From the NCBI GenBank assembly GCA_003151955.1, contig PLZB01000085.1:34167-98166 (forward strand): a DNA stretch of 64,000 nt, written 5' to 3'. The stretch is from Acidimicrobiaceae bacterium (GTDB lineage: Bacteria; Actinomycetota; Acidimicrobiia; Acidimicrobiales; UBA8190). The notes beneath the pieces are model-generated. The model was not told where the DNA came from. It saw nothing but the letters and a program-made list of their open reading frames with translations, and did not search any database. The position numbers and the translations under genes were made by a program. The stretch's first letter is position 1, and each line of letters opens with the position of its first letter. Shown here one piece after another: positions 51,000-59,503 of the stretch.

Positions 51000-51458
51000 C
51001 AGGCCGGCCCGGCCGGCCAGCCAGGGGGCCATCCGGTCCCGGAGGGCGACGTAGTCCTCGATGGCCTCCTGCTCGGTCACCTCGACCACGAGCCGGCCGG
51101 GGAGGAGGTCGGCCAGGTGACGGCTGCCGGGGTCGGCCAGGGTGGAGGGGCTGAGGTTCACGAACAGGAGCCGGCCGCCCGGGGGATCCCCGAGGGTGGC
51201 CGCCGCGGCCAGGCAGGCCCGTTCCAGCTCGGTCCGGAGCCCCACCCGACCGGCCCGTTCCAACCACGCGTCCGGCGGGCCTCCCGGCATCCGGGCCAGG
51301 GACTCGTAGCCGACGACGGTCATGTCCACGAGCCGGACGATCGGTTGGACGACGGCCTGGATGACGCCCGGCCGGCAGAGCAGTTCCACCGCTTCCCGCT
51401 CGGCGGCCTCGTCCCCAGCGTCGGGGAGGGTCTGGGGATCGGTTACCACCAGGGACAT
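51000..51458 (-). pseudogene. truncated EAL (c-di-GMP phosphodiesterase) domain fragment
   Basis: The first 150 codons encode an EAL domain start: VVQPIVRLVDMTVVGYESLA (ESL in place of EAL), LLFVNLSPSTLADPG and RLVVEVTEQEAIEDY. The later catalytic elements (DDFG loop, lysine, second glutamates) are absent. After MAPWLAGRAG the frame runs into Arg/Pro-rich nonsense to 50835, while sensible GAF sequence continues in another frame. The fragment cannot form a working phosphodiesterase. Confidence 0.6.
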
Positions 51459-51541
51459 GAATGGGCATCGGCCGGTCCCGTCCTGATCTCAAATGAACGG
51501 GTTGTTAACTCGTTGTGCCGGGAGTTCTGACTTCCGCCGGC

Positions 51542-52900
51542 TCAGATCCGCTCGAAGTTCCGGGCCAGCTCCCAGTCGGTGACGACCTCGTTGGCCCGGG
51601 CCCACTCCTGGCGGGCGGTGTTGAGGAGGTGGAAGTGGACGTCCTCCCCGAAGGCCTCGAGGGCGACCTCGGAGGACTCGAACTCCACGATGGCCTCGAC
51701 CAGGGTGGTGGGGACCCGGGGGATGTCGGTGGCCTCGTAGGCGTTGCCCTGGTAGACGGGGGGGAGCTCGGTGTCGTGGTCGATGCCCCAGAGGCCGGCG
51801 GCGATGAGGGCGGCCAGGGCCAGATAGGGGTTGACGTCGGCGCCGGGGATCCGGCACTCGACCCGCTTCCCGGGGCCCTCTCCGATGACCCGGAAGCCAC
51901 AGGTCCGGTTGTCGACGCCCCAGACCGCCGCGGTGGGGGCCCAGGAGCCGGGAACGTAGCGGCGGTAGGAGTTCACGTAGGGGGCCCACATCCAGGCCAG
52001 CTGACGGGCCCCGTGGACGGCGCCGGCCAGGAAGCGGCGGGCCACCGGGGAGAGGCCCTCGGGATCGGCCCCATCCCACATGAGGGGCTCGCCCGATCCG
52101 AGGCCCCAGAGGCTGGCGTGGAGATGGCAGGAGGAGCCAGCCTCGTCCATGGACCACTTGGCCATGAAGGTGGCGGCCCGGCCGCACTGGTCGGCGATCT
52201 CCTTGACCCCGTTCTTGAAGACGAGGTGCCGGTCGGCCACCTCGAGGGCCTCGCCGTAGGTGACGTTGATCTCGTGCTGGCCCCGGCCGGCCTCACCCTT
52301 GGAGAACTCGATCGGGATGCCGGCGTCGAGCATCTCGTTGCGGATCCGGCGGATGACGAACTCGTCCCGGGAGGTCTGGAGGAGCTGATAGTCGGCCAGG
52401 GTGGAGGAGTGGGGGTGCATGTCCCGCCAGCCCTTGGCCGAGGCCTCGGCGAAGGACTCCTGGAAGAGGAAGAACTCGAGCTCGGTGGCGCACCGGACCT
52501 CGAGGCCGTGGGCGGCGGCCCGGGCGATCTGGCGGCGGAGGATCTGGCGGGGGGAGACGGCGATCGGCTGGCCCTCGTCGTCGACCAGGTCGCAGATGAC
52601 CATGGCCGTCCCCTCCAGCCAGGGGATGACCCGGAGGGTGGTCGTGTCGACGACGGCGCAGACGTCGCCGAAGCCGGCGTCCCAGTTGGCGAAGCGGTAG
52701 CCGGGCTGGGGGTTGAGGTCGACGTCGACGGCCAGGAGGTAGTCGCAGGCCTCGAAGCCGTGCTCGAGGACGTGGTCCAGGAAGAACCGGCCCGTGACCC
52801 GCTTCCCGACCGGCCGGCCCTGGAGGTCGGGGAAGGCGACGATGACGGTGTCGATCCTCCCTTCGACGATGAGCTCACGGATGGTGGGGACGCCGATCAT
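51542..52900 (-). CDS. glutamine synthetase family protein (gamma-glutamylpolyamine synthetase-like)
   Basis: 452 residues. GS landmarks are CATELEFFLFQ (metal Glu), GQHEINVTYGEAL, FMAKWSMDEAGSSCHLHASLWG (substrate/metal site), and YVNSYRRYVPGSWAPTAAVWG with RVECRIPGADVNPY. The shorter N-terminus and NR(Y/T)CGFRV-like ATP segment resemble PuuA/GlnA3-type enzymes that ligate glutamate to putrescine or other polyamines rather than ammonia. The co-location with a gamma-glutamyl hydrolase (55642) and aldehyde dehydrogenase (56376) supports polyamine catabolism. A TAGCGT -10 is 6 bases upstream of the ATG. Confidence 0.85.
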   Translation of the reverse strand: MIGVPTIRELIVEGRIDTVIVAFPDLQGRPVGKRVTGRFFLDHVLEHGFEACDYLLAVDVDLNPQPGYRFANWDAGFGDVCAVVDTTTLRVIPWLEGTAMVICDLVDDEGQPIAVSPRQILRRQIARAAAHGLEVRCATELEFFLFQESFAEASAKGWRDMHPHSSTLADYQLLQTSRDEFVIRRIRNEMLDAGIPIEFSKGEAGRGQHEINVTYGEALEVADRHLVFKNGVKEIADQCGRAATFMAKWSMDEAGSSCHLHASLWGLGSGEPLMWDGADPEGLSPVARRFLAGAVHGARQLAWMWAPYVNSYRRYVPGSWAPTAAVWGVDNRTCGFRVIGEGPGKRVECRIPGADVNPYLALAALIAAGLWGIDHDTELPPVYQGNAYEATDIPRVPTTLVEAIVEFESSEVALEAFGEDVHFHLLNTARQEWARANEVVTDWELARNFERI

Positions 52901-52906
52901 CCCTGC

Positions 52907-52912
52907 ACGCTA
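52907..52912 (-). promoter_or_regulatory. -10 element TAGCGT for the glutamine synthetase-like gene
   Basis: Minus-strand TAGCGT, 6-base gap to the ATG at 52900; it overlaps the stop of the upstream SDR gene. Confidence 0.45.
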
Positions 52913-53722
52913 TTCGGGGGTGACGTAGGCGGCGGTGATGCCCCCGTCGACGACGAGGGAGGAGCCGGTCACGAAGGAGGACTCGTCGGAGGCCAGGAAG
53001 AGGGCGGCCCGGGCGATCTCCTCGGGCCGACCCAGCCGTCCCATGGGGATGTGGACGAGCCGGCGCTGGCGACGGGCCGGGTCGGACATGAGCTCGGCCA
53101 GGAGGGGGGTGTCGATGGGGCCGGGGCAGATCGAGTTGGCCCGGATCCCCTGCCGGCCGTACTCGACGGCCAGCTCCCTGGTGAAGGCCAGGACCCCGCC
53201 CTTGGAGGCGGTGTAGGCCACCTGGGCCGTGGCCGCCCCCATGAGGGCCACGAAGGAGGCCACGTTCACCACCGAGCCACCCCCGGAGTCGAGCATGGCC
53301 GGGACGGCGGCCCGGCAGCAGAGCCAGAGCCCCTTCAGGTTGACCGCCATGACCGTGTCCCAGGTGGCCAGGGGGGTGTCGAGGAGGCCGCCGTCGTCGG
53401 CGGGGAAGATCCCGGCGCTGTTGAAGATGGCGTGGAGGCCCCCGAAGTTGTCGACGGCGGCCGCCACCATGGCGGCCACCTGGGCCTCGTCGGTGACGTC
53501 GGTGGCGGCGGCCACGGCCCTGCCTCCGGCGGCAGTGATGGTGGCGGCCACGACCTCGACAGCGCTGGCGGCCACATCGGCGCAGACCACGGCGGCCCCC
53601 TCGGCGGCGAAGAGCTCGGCGGCCACCTTCCCGATGCCGCTTCCCGCCCCGGTGATCACGGCCACCTTCCCGGCCAGGCGGCCATGGTCCGTGGTTGCCT
53701 CAGTGCCAATCGTCTCGGTCAT
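52910..53722 (-). CDS. SDR-family oxidoreductase
   Basis: 270 residues with TGAGSGIG cofactor motif, CADV ending strand 2 (NAD preference), NSAG, Ser in NVASFVALMG, and YTASKGG (catalytic Tyr/Lys). The C-terminus DESSFVTGSSLVVDGG is typical of classical SDRs. It is the first gene before the glutamine synthetase-like gene and may oxidise a product of the same pathway, although this is inference. Confidence 0.88.
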   Translation of the reverse strand: MTETIGTEATTDHGRLAGKVAVITGAGSGIGKVAAELFAAEGAAVVCADVAASAVEVVAATITAAGGRAVAAATDVTDEAQVAAMVAAAVDNFGGLHAIFNSAGIFPADDGGLLDTPLATWDTVMAVNLKGLWLCCRAAVPAMLDSGGGSVVNVASFVALMGAATAQVAYTASKGGVLAFTRELAVEYGRQGIRANSICPGPIDTPLLAELMSDPARRQRRLVHIPMGRLGRPEEIARAALFLASDESSFVTGSSLVVDGGITAAYVTPE

Positions 53723-53730
53723 GGGCGGTC

Positions 53731-53736
53731 AGGATA
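53731..53736 (-). promoter_or_regulatory. -10 element TATCCT for the 53722 gene
   Basis: Minus-strand TATCCT, 8-base gap to the ATG at 53722. The rest of the 236-bp interval to the cyclase gene holds no gene I can support; it is noticeably lower in GC than its flanks. Confidence 0.4.
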
Positions 53737-53958
53737 TCGGGGAGTCCGGAACGGTTGGTTGGAAGATCTATCCGGGGCCCGTCGATGCCTCCCAGCCGGC
53801 CGAGCCCCGATGACGGTCCGGAACCCGTGATTGAACAATCCGATAGCAGTGCCGACGTCTCCGCAGGGAGGTTCGTCGCCGTGTCGAACGATTGGGTGTG
53901 AATCGCTCACCGATACCTAGCCTGGACGCCGCCGCCGGGCCGGGGACGATGTCCGCGG

Positions 53959-55536
53959 TCACCGTTCAGACACGACGGGCGATCCTGAGTCGACAGGGCT
54001 CGCCAGCCTCGTCTCACCCGTCATGCCCCGGAGGGTGACGCTCTCACCGAGCTCCCAGCGATCCCGTTCGGCCGCCGTCGCATCCTTGACGACCACCGAC
54101 GAGGCCAGGACGCCACCGGGCCGGGTCTTGGCCAGCTCGGTGAGCCGGGCCGCCTCGTTGACGGCGGTGCCGATGACGGTGAACTCGTAGCGGTCCATGG
54201 CCCCGATGTTCCCGGCCACCACCGGGCCGGTGGCCACCCCGATCCCGGCTCGGCACTCGGGGACGTCCCGGGCCAGCCGGGCGGCCAGGGTCCGGGCGCA
54301 GGCCAGGGCCTGACCCGAGCGGTCCTCGATGGTGCCGTGGGCCCCGAAGAGGGCCAGGGCAGCGTCCCCCTCGAACTTGTTGACCAGGCCGGCGTGGTCG
54401 GCGACCACCTCGACCACGACGGCGAAGAAACGGTTCAGGAGGGTGACGACCTCGCCCGGGGACAGCCGGGCGGCCAGTCCGGTGGACCCGACCATGTCGA
54501 CGAAGACCACGGCGACGTCCCGGATCTCACCACCGAGCTCGGCGTCGCCGGAGAGGGAGGCGGTGGCGACGTCCTCGCCGACGTGACGACCGAAGAGGTC
54601 CCGGATCCGCTCCCGCTCCCGGAGACCGGCCACCATCCGGTTGAAGCCGACCTGGAGGAGGCCCATCTCGGTGCTGTCGTAGACCTCGACATCGGTGTCG
54701 AGGGCGCCGACCTCCACCCGCCGGACGGCGTCGCGGAGTCCCCGGATGGGATCGACGGTGGCCCGGATGGCCAGCAGCTCGAGGGCCAGGCCGACCACGA
54801 GGGTCACCGCTCCCAGGACGATGACAGCCACGGCCAGCCTGAACGCCGAGATGTTCCGCTGGGCCAGGGCGAAGATCGAGATCGTGATCAGCCCCACGAC
54901 GGGGACGGCCGATCCGATGGCCCAGGCCAGGACGGTCCGGGCCTGGACGCCGGGAACCACCAGCTGGTCCATCGGTCGGGCCGTCAGGGCGGCGCCGGAG
55001 ACGGGACGGAGGAGGAACTCGCTCGAGAGGTAGGTCGAGGCGCAGGTCACCAGGCCGGCCAGGCTCACGCTCACGACGGTCCGGATGAACAGCTCGGGGT
55101 CGAGGATGCCCTGCATGGTGGAGAACAGGACGACGGCGACGCCCCAGAGGGCGCCCTGGACCTTGATGAGCTGGAGGGGGGCCCGGAGGGCCGCCCGCTG
55201 CTCGGCGTCGTCGGGGACCCGTTCCTCGAGCACCCACTGGACCTTGCTCATGACGCTGCCGGTTCCCCACACGATTCCCACCGCCAGGGCGGCCACGATG
55301 TAGATCGGGGTGGCCACCACCACCGGCATCTTGATGGGATGGCGCAGCGGGATGACCCAGAGGACGATGGCGGCGACCGCCAACGCCCCGGCCACGTTGG
55401 AGGCCACGATGGAGAGGGTGAGGAGGCTCTGGATCCGGAACCGCTGCTCCCTCGGCGTCCTGGCATCGGATCCGAACAGCCGGGACCCGAAGAGGAAGGT
55501 CGGCTCGGGGAGCTCGACCGCCGTTTCCTCCTGCAT
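53959..55536 (-). CDS. membrane class III adenylate/guanylate cyclase
   Basis: 525 residues. Six membrane helices occupy about 35-260 (MASE-like two sets of three), a HAMP-type linker follows (VDPIRGLRDAVRRVEVG, then FNRMVAGLRERERIRDLFGRHV), and the catalytic domain covers about 335-500. Metal aspartates are Asp347 (FVDMVGSTG) and Asp391 (KFEGDAALALFG); Lys387 is the substrate-specifying lysine favouring ATP; Asn460 and Arg464 are in TAVNEAARLTEL. All catalytic residues are present, so it should make cAMP as a homodimer. It sits between two parts of the polyamine-type gene set. Confidence 0.88.
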   Translation of the reverse strand: MQEETAVELPEPTFLFGSRLFGSDARTPREQRFRIQSLLTLSIVASNVAGALAVAAIVLWVIPLRHPIKMPVVVATPIYIVAALAVGIVWGTGSVMSKVQWVLEERVPDDAEQRAALRAPLQLIKVQGALWGVAVVLFSTMQGILDPELFIRTVVSVSLAGLVTCASTYLSSEFLLRPVSGAALTARPMDQLVVPGVQARTVLAWAIGSAVPVVGLITISIFALAQRNISAFRLAVAVIVLGAVTLVVGLALELLAIRATVDPIRGLRDAVRRVEVGALDTDVEVYDSTEMGLLQVGFNRMVAGLRERERIRDLFGRHVGEDVATASLSGDAELGGEIRDVAVVFVDMVGSTGLAARLSPGEVVTLLNRFFAVVVEVVADHAGLVNKFEGDAALALFGAHGTIEDRSGQALACARTLAARLARDVPECRAGIGVATGPVVAGNIGAMDRYEFTVIGTAVNEAARLTELAKTRPGGVLASSVVVKDATAAERDRWELGESVTLRGMTGETRLASPVDSGSPVVSER

Positions 55537-55542
55537 GGGGCC

Positions 55543-55548
55543 ACGTTA
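55543..55548 (-). promoter_or_regulatory. -10 element TAACGT for the cyclase gene
   Basis: Minus-strand TAACGT, 6-base gap to the ATG at 55536. Confidence 0.45.
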
Positions 55549-55641
55549 GGAGACAGCTTGTCGGACCCGGCGGTTCTGGGAGGCACCGAGCAGATGTGGA
55601 CGTTCGGCGGGCTCGATCGGGAGCGGTGGGATACTGGCCCC

Positions 55642-56367
55642 ATGGCTGCCGGCCCCATCCCCCTGGTCGGGGTCACCACCTACCGGGGGGAGGCCTCCTG
55701 GGGGGCCTGGACCCGGTCGGCCGCCGTGGTCCAGACCGCCTACGTCGACTGCGTGGCCCGGGCCGGGGGCCGGCCCCTCCTCCTCCCGCCCGCCGACGGT
55801 CCCGGTGGCGCCGGGGAGTCGGCCGCCTCCGTCATGGCCGCCCTCGACGCCCTCGTCCTCGTCGGTGGGGGTGACGTCGACCCGGCCCACTACGGCCAGG
55901 AGCCCGGGCCGACGACCTCGGGGATCAACCCGGAGCGCGACGCCAACGAGCTGGCGCTGCTGGCCGCCGCCCTCGAGGCGGGGGTCCCGGTGCTTGCCAT
56001 CTGCCGGGGGGTCCAGCTCCTGGACGTCTTACTGGGGGGGACCCTCCACCAGCACCTCCCCGACCTCCTCGGGGGGGACACCCACCACCAGACCGCCCCG
56101 GGCTGCTTCTCCGACACCACCGTCGAGACCGTCGGCGGAAGCCGGGTGGCGGCGGCCATGGGGGAGACGGCCACCGTCCGGTGCTGCCACCACCAGGCCC
56201 TCGACCGGCTGGGTGTTGGACTGGTCGTCACGGCCCGGGCCAGCGACGGCACCGTCGAGGCCGTCGAGCTCGAGGGCCCCGGGTTCGTGGTCGGGGTCCA
56301 GTGGCACCCGGAGGACGCCGGGGACTCCCGGCTGTTCGAGGCCCTGGTGGCCGCCACGCGTGCTTGA
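55642..56367 (+). CDS. gamma-glutamyl-gamma-aminobutyrate hydrolase family protein
   Basis: 241 residues of the class I glutamine amidotransferase fold. The nucleophile Cys121 is in LAICRGVQLLDVLLGG, with His222 and Glu224 in VQWHPEDAG. LVLVGGGDVDPAHYG is the typical PuuD segment. It would hydrolyse gamma-glutamyl-GABA or a related gamma-glutamyl amide, the last step of the Puu pathway. A GATACT hexamer is 6 bases upstream of the ATG. Eight bases separate it from the aldehyde dehydrogenase gene. Confidence 0.87.
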   Translation: MAAGPIPLVGVTTYRGEASWGAWTRSAAVVQTAYVDCVARAGGRPLLLPPADGPGGAGESAASVMAALDALVLVGGGDVDPAHYGQEPGPTTSGINPERDANELALLAAALEAGVPVLAICRGVQLLDVLLGGTLHQHLPDLLGGDTHHQTAPGCFSDTTVETVGGSRVAAAMGETATVRCCHHQALDRLGVGLVVTARASDGTVEAVELEGPGFVVGVQWHPEDAGDSRLFEALVAATRA

Positions 56368-56375
56368 CTCGGACC

Positions 56376-57764
56376 ATGCCTGACGCCATCGGCTCCGCCG
56401 TCGTCACCGTCGTCAACCCCGCCACCGAGGAGGTCCTGGCCGACGTGCCCCGGCAGGGGGTGGAGGAGGCCGGCGCCGCCGTCCGGGCCGCCGCCGCCGC
56501 CTTCCCGGCCTGGCGGGACCTGGCCCCCGGCGACCGGGCCCGGCTGCTCCGGCGGTTCGCCGAGAAGGTGGAGGAGCATGCCGAGGAGCTGGCCCTGGTC
56601 GAGACGAGGAACGTGGGGAAGCCCATCTCGGACAGCCGGGGTGAGGTGGGGATGGTGGCCGACGTCCTCCACTTCTACGCCGGGGCCGTCGAGAAGCACC
56701 GGGGGGCCTCGGTCCCGGTGGCCGGCGGTCTCGACGTCACCATCCCCGAGCCCATGGGGGTGGTGGCCGCCATCGTCCCCTGGAACTTCCCCCTGGCCAT
56801 CACCTCCTGGAAGGTGGGCCCGGCCCTGGCCTGCGGGAACACGGTGGTGGTGAAGCCGGCCGAGCTGACCCCCCTGAGCGCCGTCCGCCTCGCCGAGCTG
56901 GCCCTCGAGGCCGGGATCCCCGAGGGGGTCCTCCAGGTCGTCGTCGGTCCCGGCTCGGTGGTCGGCTCCGCCCTGGTCGAGCACCCCGGGGTGGCCAAGG
57001 TGGCCTTCACCGGGTCCACCGCCGCCGGCCGGGACGTGATGGCCCGGGCCTCGGGCACCATCAAGCGGGTCACCCTGGAGCTGGGGGGGAAGGCGGCCAA
57101 CATCGTCTTCGCCGACGCCGACCTCGAGAGGGCCGCCGCCGCCGCCCCCGGGGCCGCCTTCGGGAACGCCGGCCAGGACTGCTGCGCCCGGAGCCGGATC
57201 CTGGTCGCCCGGTCGGCCTACGACCGGTTCCTGGCCCTCCTGGTCGAGGCCACCGCCGGAATGGTGGTGGGGAACCCCGAGGATGCGGCGACGGCCATGG
57301 GCCCACTCGTCTCCGCCGCCCAGCGGGCCAGCGTGGCCTCCTTCCTCGACCCGGCCGAGGCCGGCCTGGAGGTGGCCTACACCGGGACCGTCCCGACCGG
57401 GCCGGGCTTCTGGTATCCGCCGACGGTGGTGGCCCCCTGCGATCCCTCCCTCCGGGTCAGCCGGGAGGAGATCTTCGGGCCCGTCGTCGTCGTCACCCCC
57501 TTCGAGGACGAGGCCGAGGCCGTCGCCCTGGCCAACGACACCCCCTACGGCCTGTCCGGCTCCATCTGGACCCGGGACCTGGGCCGGGCCATCCGGGTCA
57601 GCCGGGCCGTGAAGGCCGGGGTCCTCTCGGTCAACTCGAACAGCTCGGTCCGGGTCTCGACCCCGTTCGGGGGGATGAAGCAGTCCGGCTTCGGCCGGGA
57701 GCTCGGTCTCGAGGCCATGGCCTCCTTCTCCGAGGTGAAGAACGTCTTCTTCTCCGACTCCTGA
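56376..57764 (+). CDS. aldehyde dehydrogenase (gamma-glutamyl-aminobutyraldehyde dehydrogenase-like)
   Basis: 462 residues. Catalytic residues are Asn137 in PWNFPLAI, Lys160 in VVVKPAELTP, Glu235 in VTLELGGKAANIVF and Cys269 in GNAGQDCC. NAD(P)-dependent oxidation of an amino-aldehyde fits its place after the gamma-glutamyl hydrolase and near the gamma-glutamylpolyamine synthetase-like gene. The specific substrate is inferred from context. Confidence 0.88.
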   Translation: MPDAIGSAVVTVVNPATEEVLADVPRQGVEEAGAAVRAAAAAFPAWRDLAPGDRARLLRRFAEKVEEHAEELALVETRNVGKPISDSRGEVGMVADVLHFYAGAVEKHRGASVPVAGGLDVTIPEPMGVVAAIVPWNFPLAITSWKVGPALACGNTVVVKPAELTPLSAVRLAELALEAGIPEGVLQVVVGPGSVVGSALVEHPGVAKVAFTGSTAAGRDVMARASGTIKRVTLELGGKAANIVFADADLERAAAAAPGAAFGNAGQDCCARSRILVARSAYDRFLALLVEATAGMVVGNPEDAATAMGPLVSAAQRASVASFLDPAEAGLEVAYTGTVPTGPGFWYPPTVVAPCDPSLRVSREEIFGPVVVVTPFEDEAEAVALANDTPYGLSGSIWTRDLGRAIRVSRAVKAGVLSVNSNSSVRVSTPFGGMKQSGFGRELGLEAMASFSEVKNVFFSDS

Positions 57765-57771
57765 GCCCGGG

Positions 57772-58527
57772 GTGTTCGGCCCTCCCCCCGACGAGGACGT
57801 CCTCCGGGGGGCGGTGGTCGTCGTCACCGGGGCCAGCCGGGGCCTCGGGGCCGGCCTGGCCGGCCACTTCGCCGACCGGGGGCTCCGGCTCGGGCTCTGC
57901 GCCCGAACCATCCCCGCCGTGCCCCCCGGCCACGACGACGACACGGTGGTCGCGTCGGTCGACGTGACCGACGCCGGCGCCCTGGAGGCCTTTGCCGCCG
58001 GGGTGGTGGAGCGGTTCGGCCGGATCGACCTCTGGGTCAACAACGCCGGGATCCTCGAGCCGGTCGGTCCCCTGGCCGAGGCCGAGCCGGCTGCGGTCGA
58101 GCGGCACATCGCCGTCAACGTGGTGGGGACCCTCCTGGGGAGCGCCGTCTTCGCCCGCCACGTCCGGAGCCGGCCCGGCGGGGGGACGCTCGTGAACATC
58201 TCCTCGGGGGCGGCCACCAACCCCCGGTTCGGCTGGGTCCCCTACGGGGCGGCCAAGGCGGCCGTCGACCAGGCCAGCCGGGCCCTGGCCCTGGAGGAGG
58301 CGGCCGCCGGCCTCCGGGTCCACGCCCTCGCTCCCGGGCTCGTCGACACCGGGATGCAGGCGCTGCTCCGGTCGCTTCCGCCCGAGCGGTTCCCCGAGGC
58401 CGACCGGTTCCGGCAGGTGGCCGCCGAGGGCGGGTTTACCCCGCCCGGGCGGGTGGCCGAGGCCATCCTCGAGCTGGCCTTCGCCCCGCCGGCCGGGCTC
58501 CCCGTGGTCCTGCGGGTCCCGGGATGA
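57772..58527 (+). CDS. SDR-family oxidoreductase
   Basis: 251 residues from a GTG. VVTGASRGLGAGLAGHF is the cofactor loop, CARTIP follows strand 2 (Arg favouring NADP), NNAGIL, Ser in NISSGAAT and YGAAKAA (Tyr/Lys) complete the site. It lies 7 bases after the aldehyde dehydrogenase and its stop overlaps the GNAT start (ATGA), so it belongs to the same transcript. Confidence 0.87.
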   Translation: MFGPPPDEDVLRGAVVVVTGASRGLGAGLAGHFADRGLRLGLCARTIPAVPPGHDDDTVVASVDVTDAGALEAFAAGVVERFGRIDLWVNNAGILEPVGPLAEAEPAAVERHIAVNVVGTLLGSAVFARHVRSRPGGGTLVNISSGAATNPRFGWVPYGAAKAAVDQASRALALEEAAAGLRVHALAPGLVDTGMQALLRSLPPERFPEADRFRQVAAEGGFTPPGRVAEAILELAFAPPAGLPVVLRVPG

Positions 58528-59228
58528 CCCTCGACCCCGACGTCACCATCCGCCCCTACCGGGCGTCCGACCGGCCCCGGGTCCGGGACATCTGCTTCGT
58601 GACCGGCTACATGGGGGAGCCGGTGGACTGGCTCTGGCGGGACCGGGAGAGCTTCGCCGACCTCTTCTCGGGCTACTGGACGGACCGGGAGCCGGAGTCG
58701 GCCCTGGTGGCCGAGACCTGTGGGGTGGTGGCCGGCTACCTCCTGGGCTGTGTCGACAGCCGGAAGGTCTGGAACATGGGGACGCTCATGGGGCGTCACC
58801 TGGTCCGGCGGGGGATGCTCGTCCGGCCCGGGACGGCCGGGGTCCTGTGGCGGATGATCGGGGACATCGTCGTCGACGGGATCAGGCGGAAGCTGCCCCC
58901 GCTGGGCGTCCACGACCCCCGGTGGCCGGCCCACCTCCACATCGACCTCCTCCCCGAGTGTCGGGGCCGTGGCGTCGGGGCCGAGCTGGTCCGGCGCTGG
59001 CTCCAAACCCTCCGGGACGTCGGTGTCCCGGGCTGCCACCTCGAGACCATGGCCGAGAACACCGGGGCCATCGCCTTCTTCGAGTCGGTCGGGTTCCGCC
59101 GGCAGGGCCCGCCTTCGAACGCCCCCGGGTTCCGGTCCCAGGAGGGGGCCCGGAACCACGTCCAGCTCATGGTCCAGCCGCTGACTGCCGTCGACACTCC
59201 TGGACGGCTCCTGGGCGACGAGGTGTAG
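58524..59228 (+). CDS. GNAT-family N-acetyltransferase
   Basis: 234 residues. The domain core is LHIDLLPECRGRGVGAELVRRWL (acetyl-CoA loop RGRGVG) followed by CHLETMAENTGAIAFFESVGFRR. The N-terminal part with DICFVTGYMGEPVDWLWRDR is longer than in minimal GNATs and resembles the N-acetylglucosaminidase-associated/GNAT subgroup. It is translationally coupled to the SDR. If it acts in the polyamine gene set it could acetylate a polyamine, but this is speculation. Confidence 0.82.
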   Translation: MTLDPDVTIRPYRASDRPRVRDICFVTGYMGEPVDWLWRDRESFADLFSGYWTDREPESALVAETCGVVAGYLLGCVDSRKVWNMGTLMGRHLVRRGMLVRPGTAGVLWRMIGDIVVDGIRRKLPPLGVHDPRWPAHLHIDLLPECRGRGVGAELVRRWLQTLRDVGVPGCHLETMAENTGAIAFFESVGFRRQGPPSNAPGFRSQEGARNHVQLMVQPLTAVDTPGRLLGDEV

Positions 59229-59254
59229 ACTTGGTGAAATCGACAAATCACCAA
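59226..59254 (+). promoter_or_regulatory. vapBC promoter and inverted-repeat operator
   Basis: TAGACT (59226-59231) fits a -10 element. It is overlapped at its last base by the inverted repeat TTGGTGA-N10-TCACCAA (59231-59237 and 59248-59254), which covers the expected transcription start. This is the normal placement for autorepression by an antitoxin. Confidence 0.55.
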
Positions 59255-59266
59255 ATGGAGCGGAGA

Positions 59267-59503
59267 ATGGCACAGACGGAGAAGTACAGGGTGTCGACGT
59301 CGGGGCAGATGTCGCTGCCGGCCGTGGTTCGCCACCGGTGGCATCTCGAGAAGGGTGGTGAGGTCGAAGTCCTCGACCTCGGTTTCGGTGTGCTGACATT
59401 GCCAGCCGGGCACTCGGGCCGGCTCCTGGATGAGATCCTGCCGGCGGATGCCCATTATGCAGCGGTGGCGGGCGAGGAGGATCCTGACCTGGTCAGCCAA
59501 TGA
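59267..59503 (+). CDS. vapB: VapB-type AbrB-fold antitoxin
   Basis: 78 residues. YRVSTSGQMSLPAVVRHRWH and GGEVEVLDLGFGVLTLPAG form the DNA-binding hairpin domain; the C-terminal acidic part should bind the toxin. GGAG is 6 bases upstream of the ATG; an in-frame ATG at 59255 is also possible. Its stop overlaps the toxin start (ATGA). Paralogous to the orphan antitoxin at 40799. Confidence 0.85.
   Translation: MAQTEKYRVSTSGQMSLPAVVRHRWHLEKGGEVEVLDLGFGVLTLPAGHSGRLLDEILPADAHYAAVAGEEDPDLVSQ

Noticed and set aside
53723..53958. A small plus-strand gene from the ATG at 53950
   Set aside because: It runs only about 29 codons, overlaps the cyclase 3' end in antisense and has no family resemblance.
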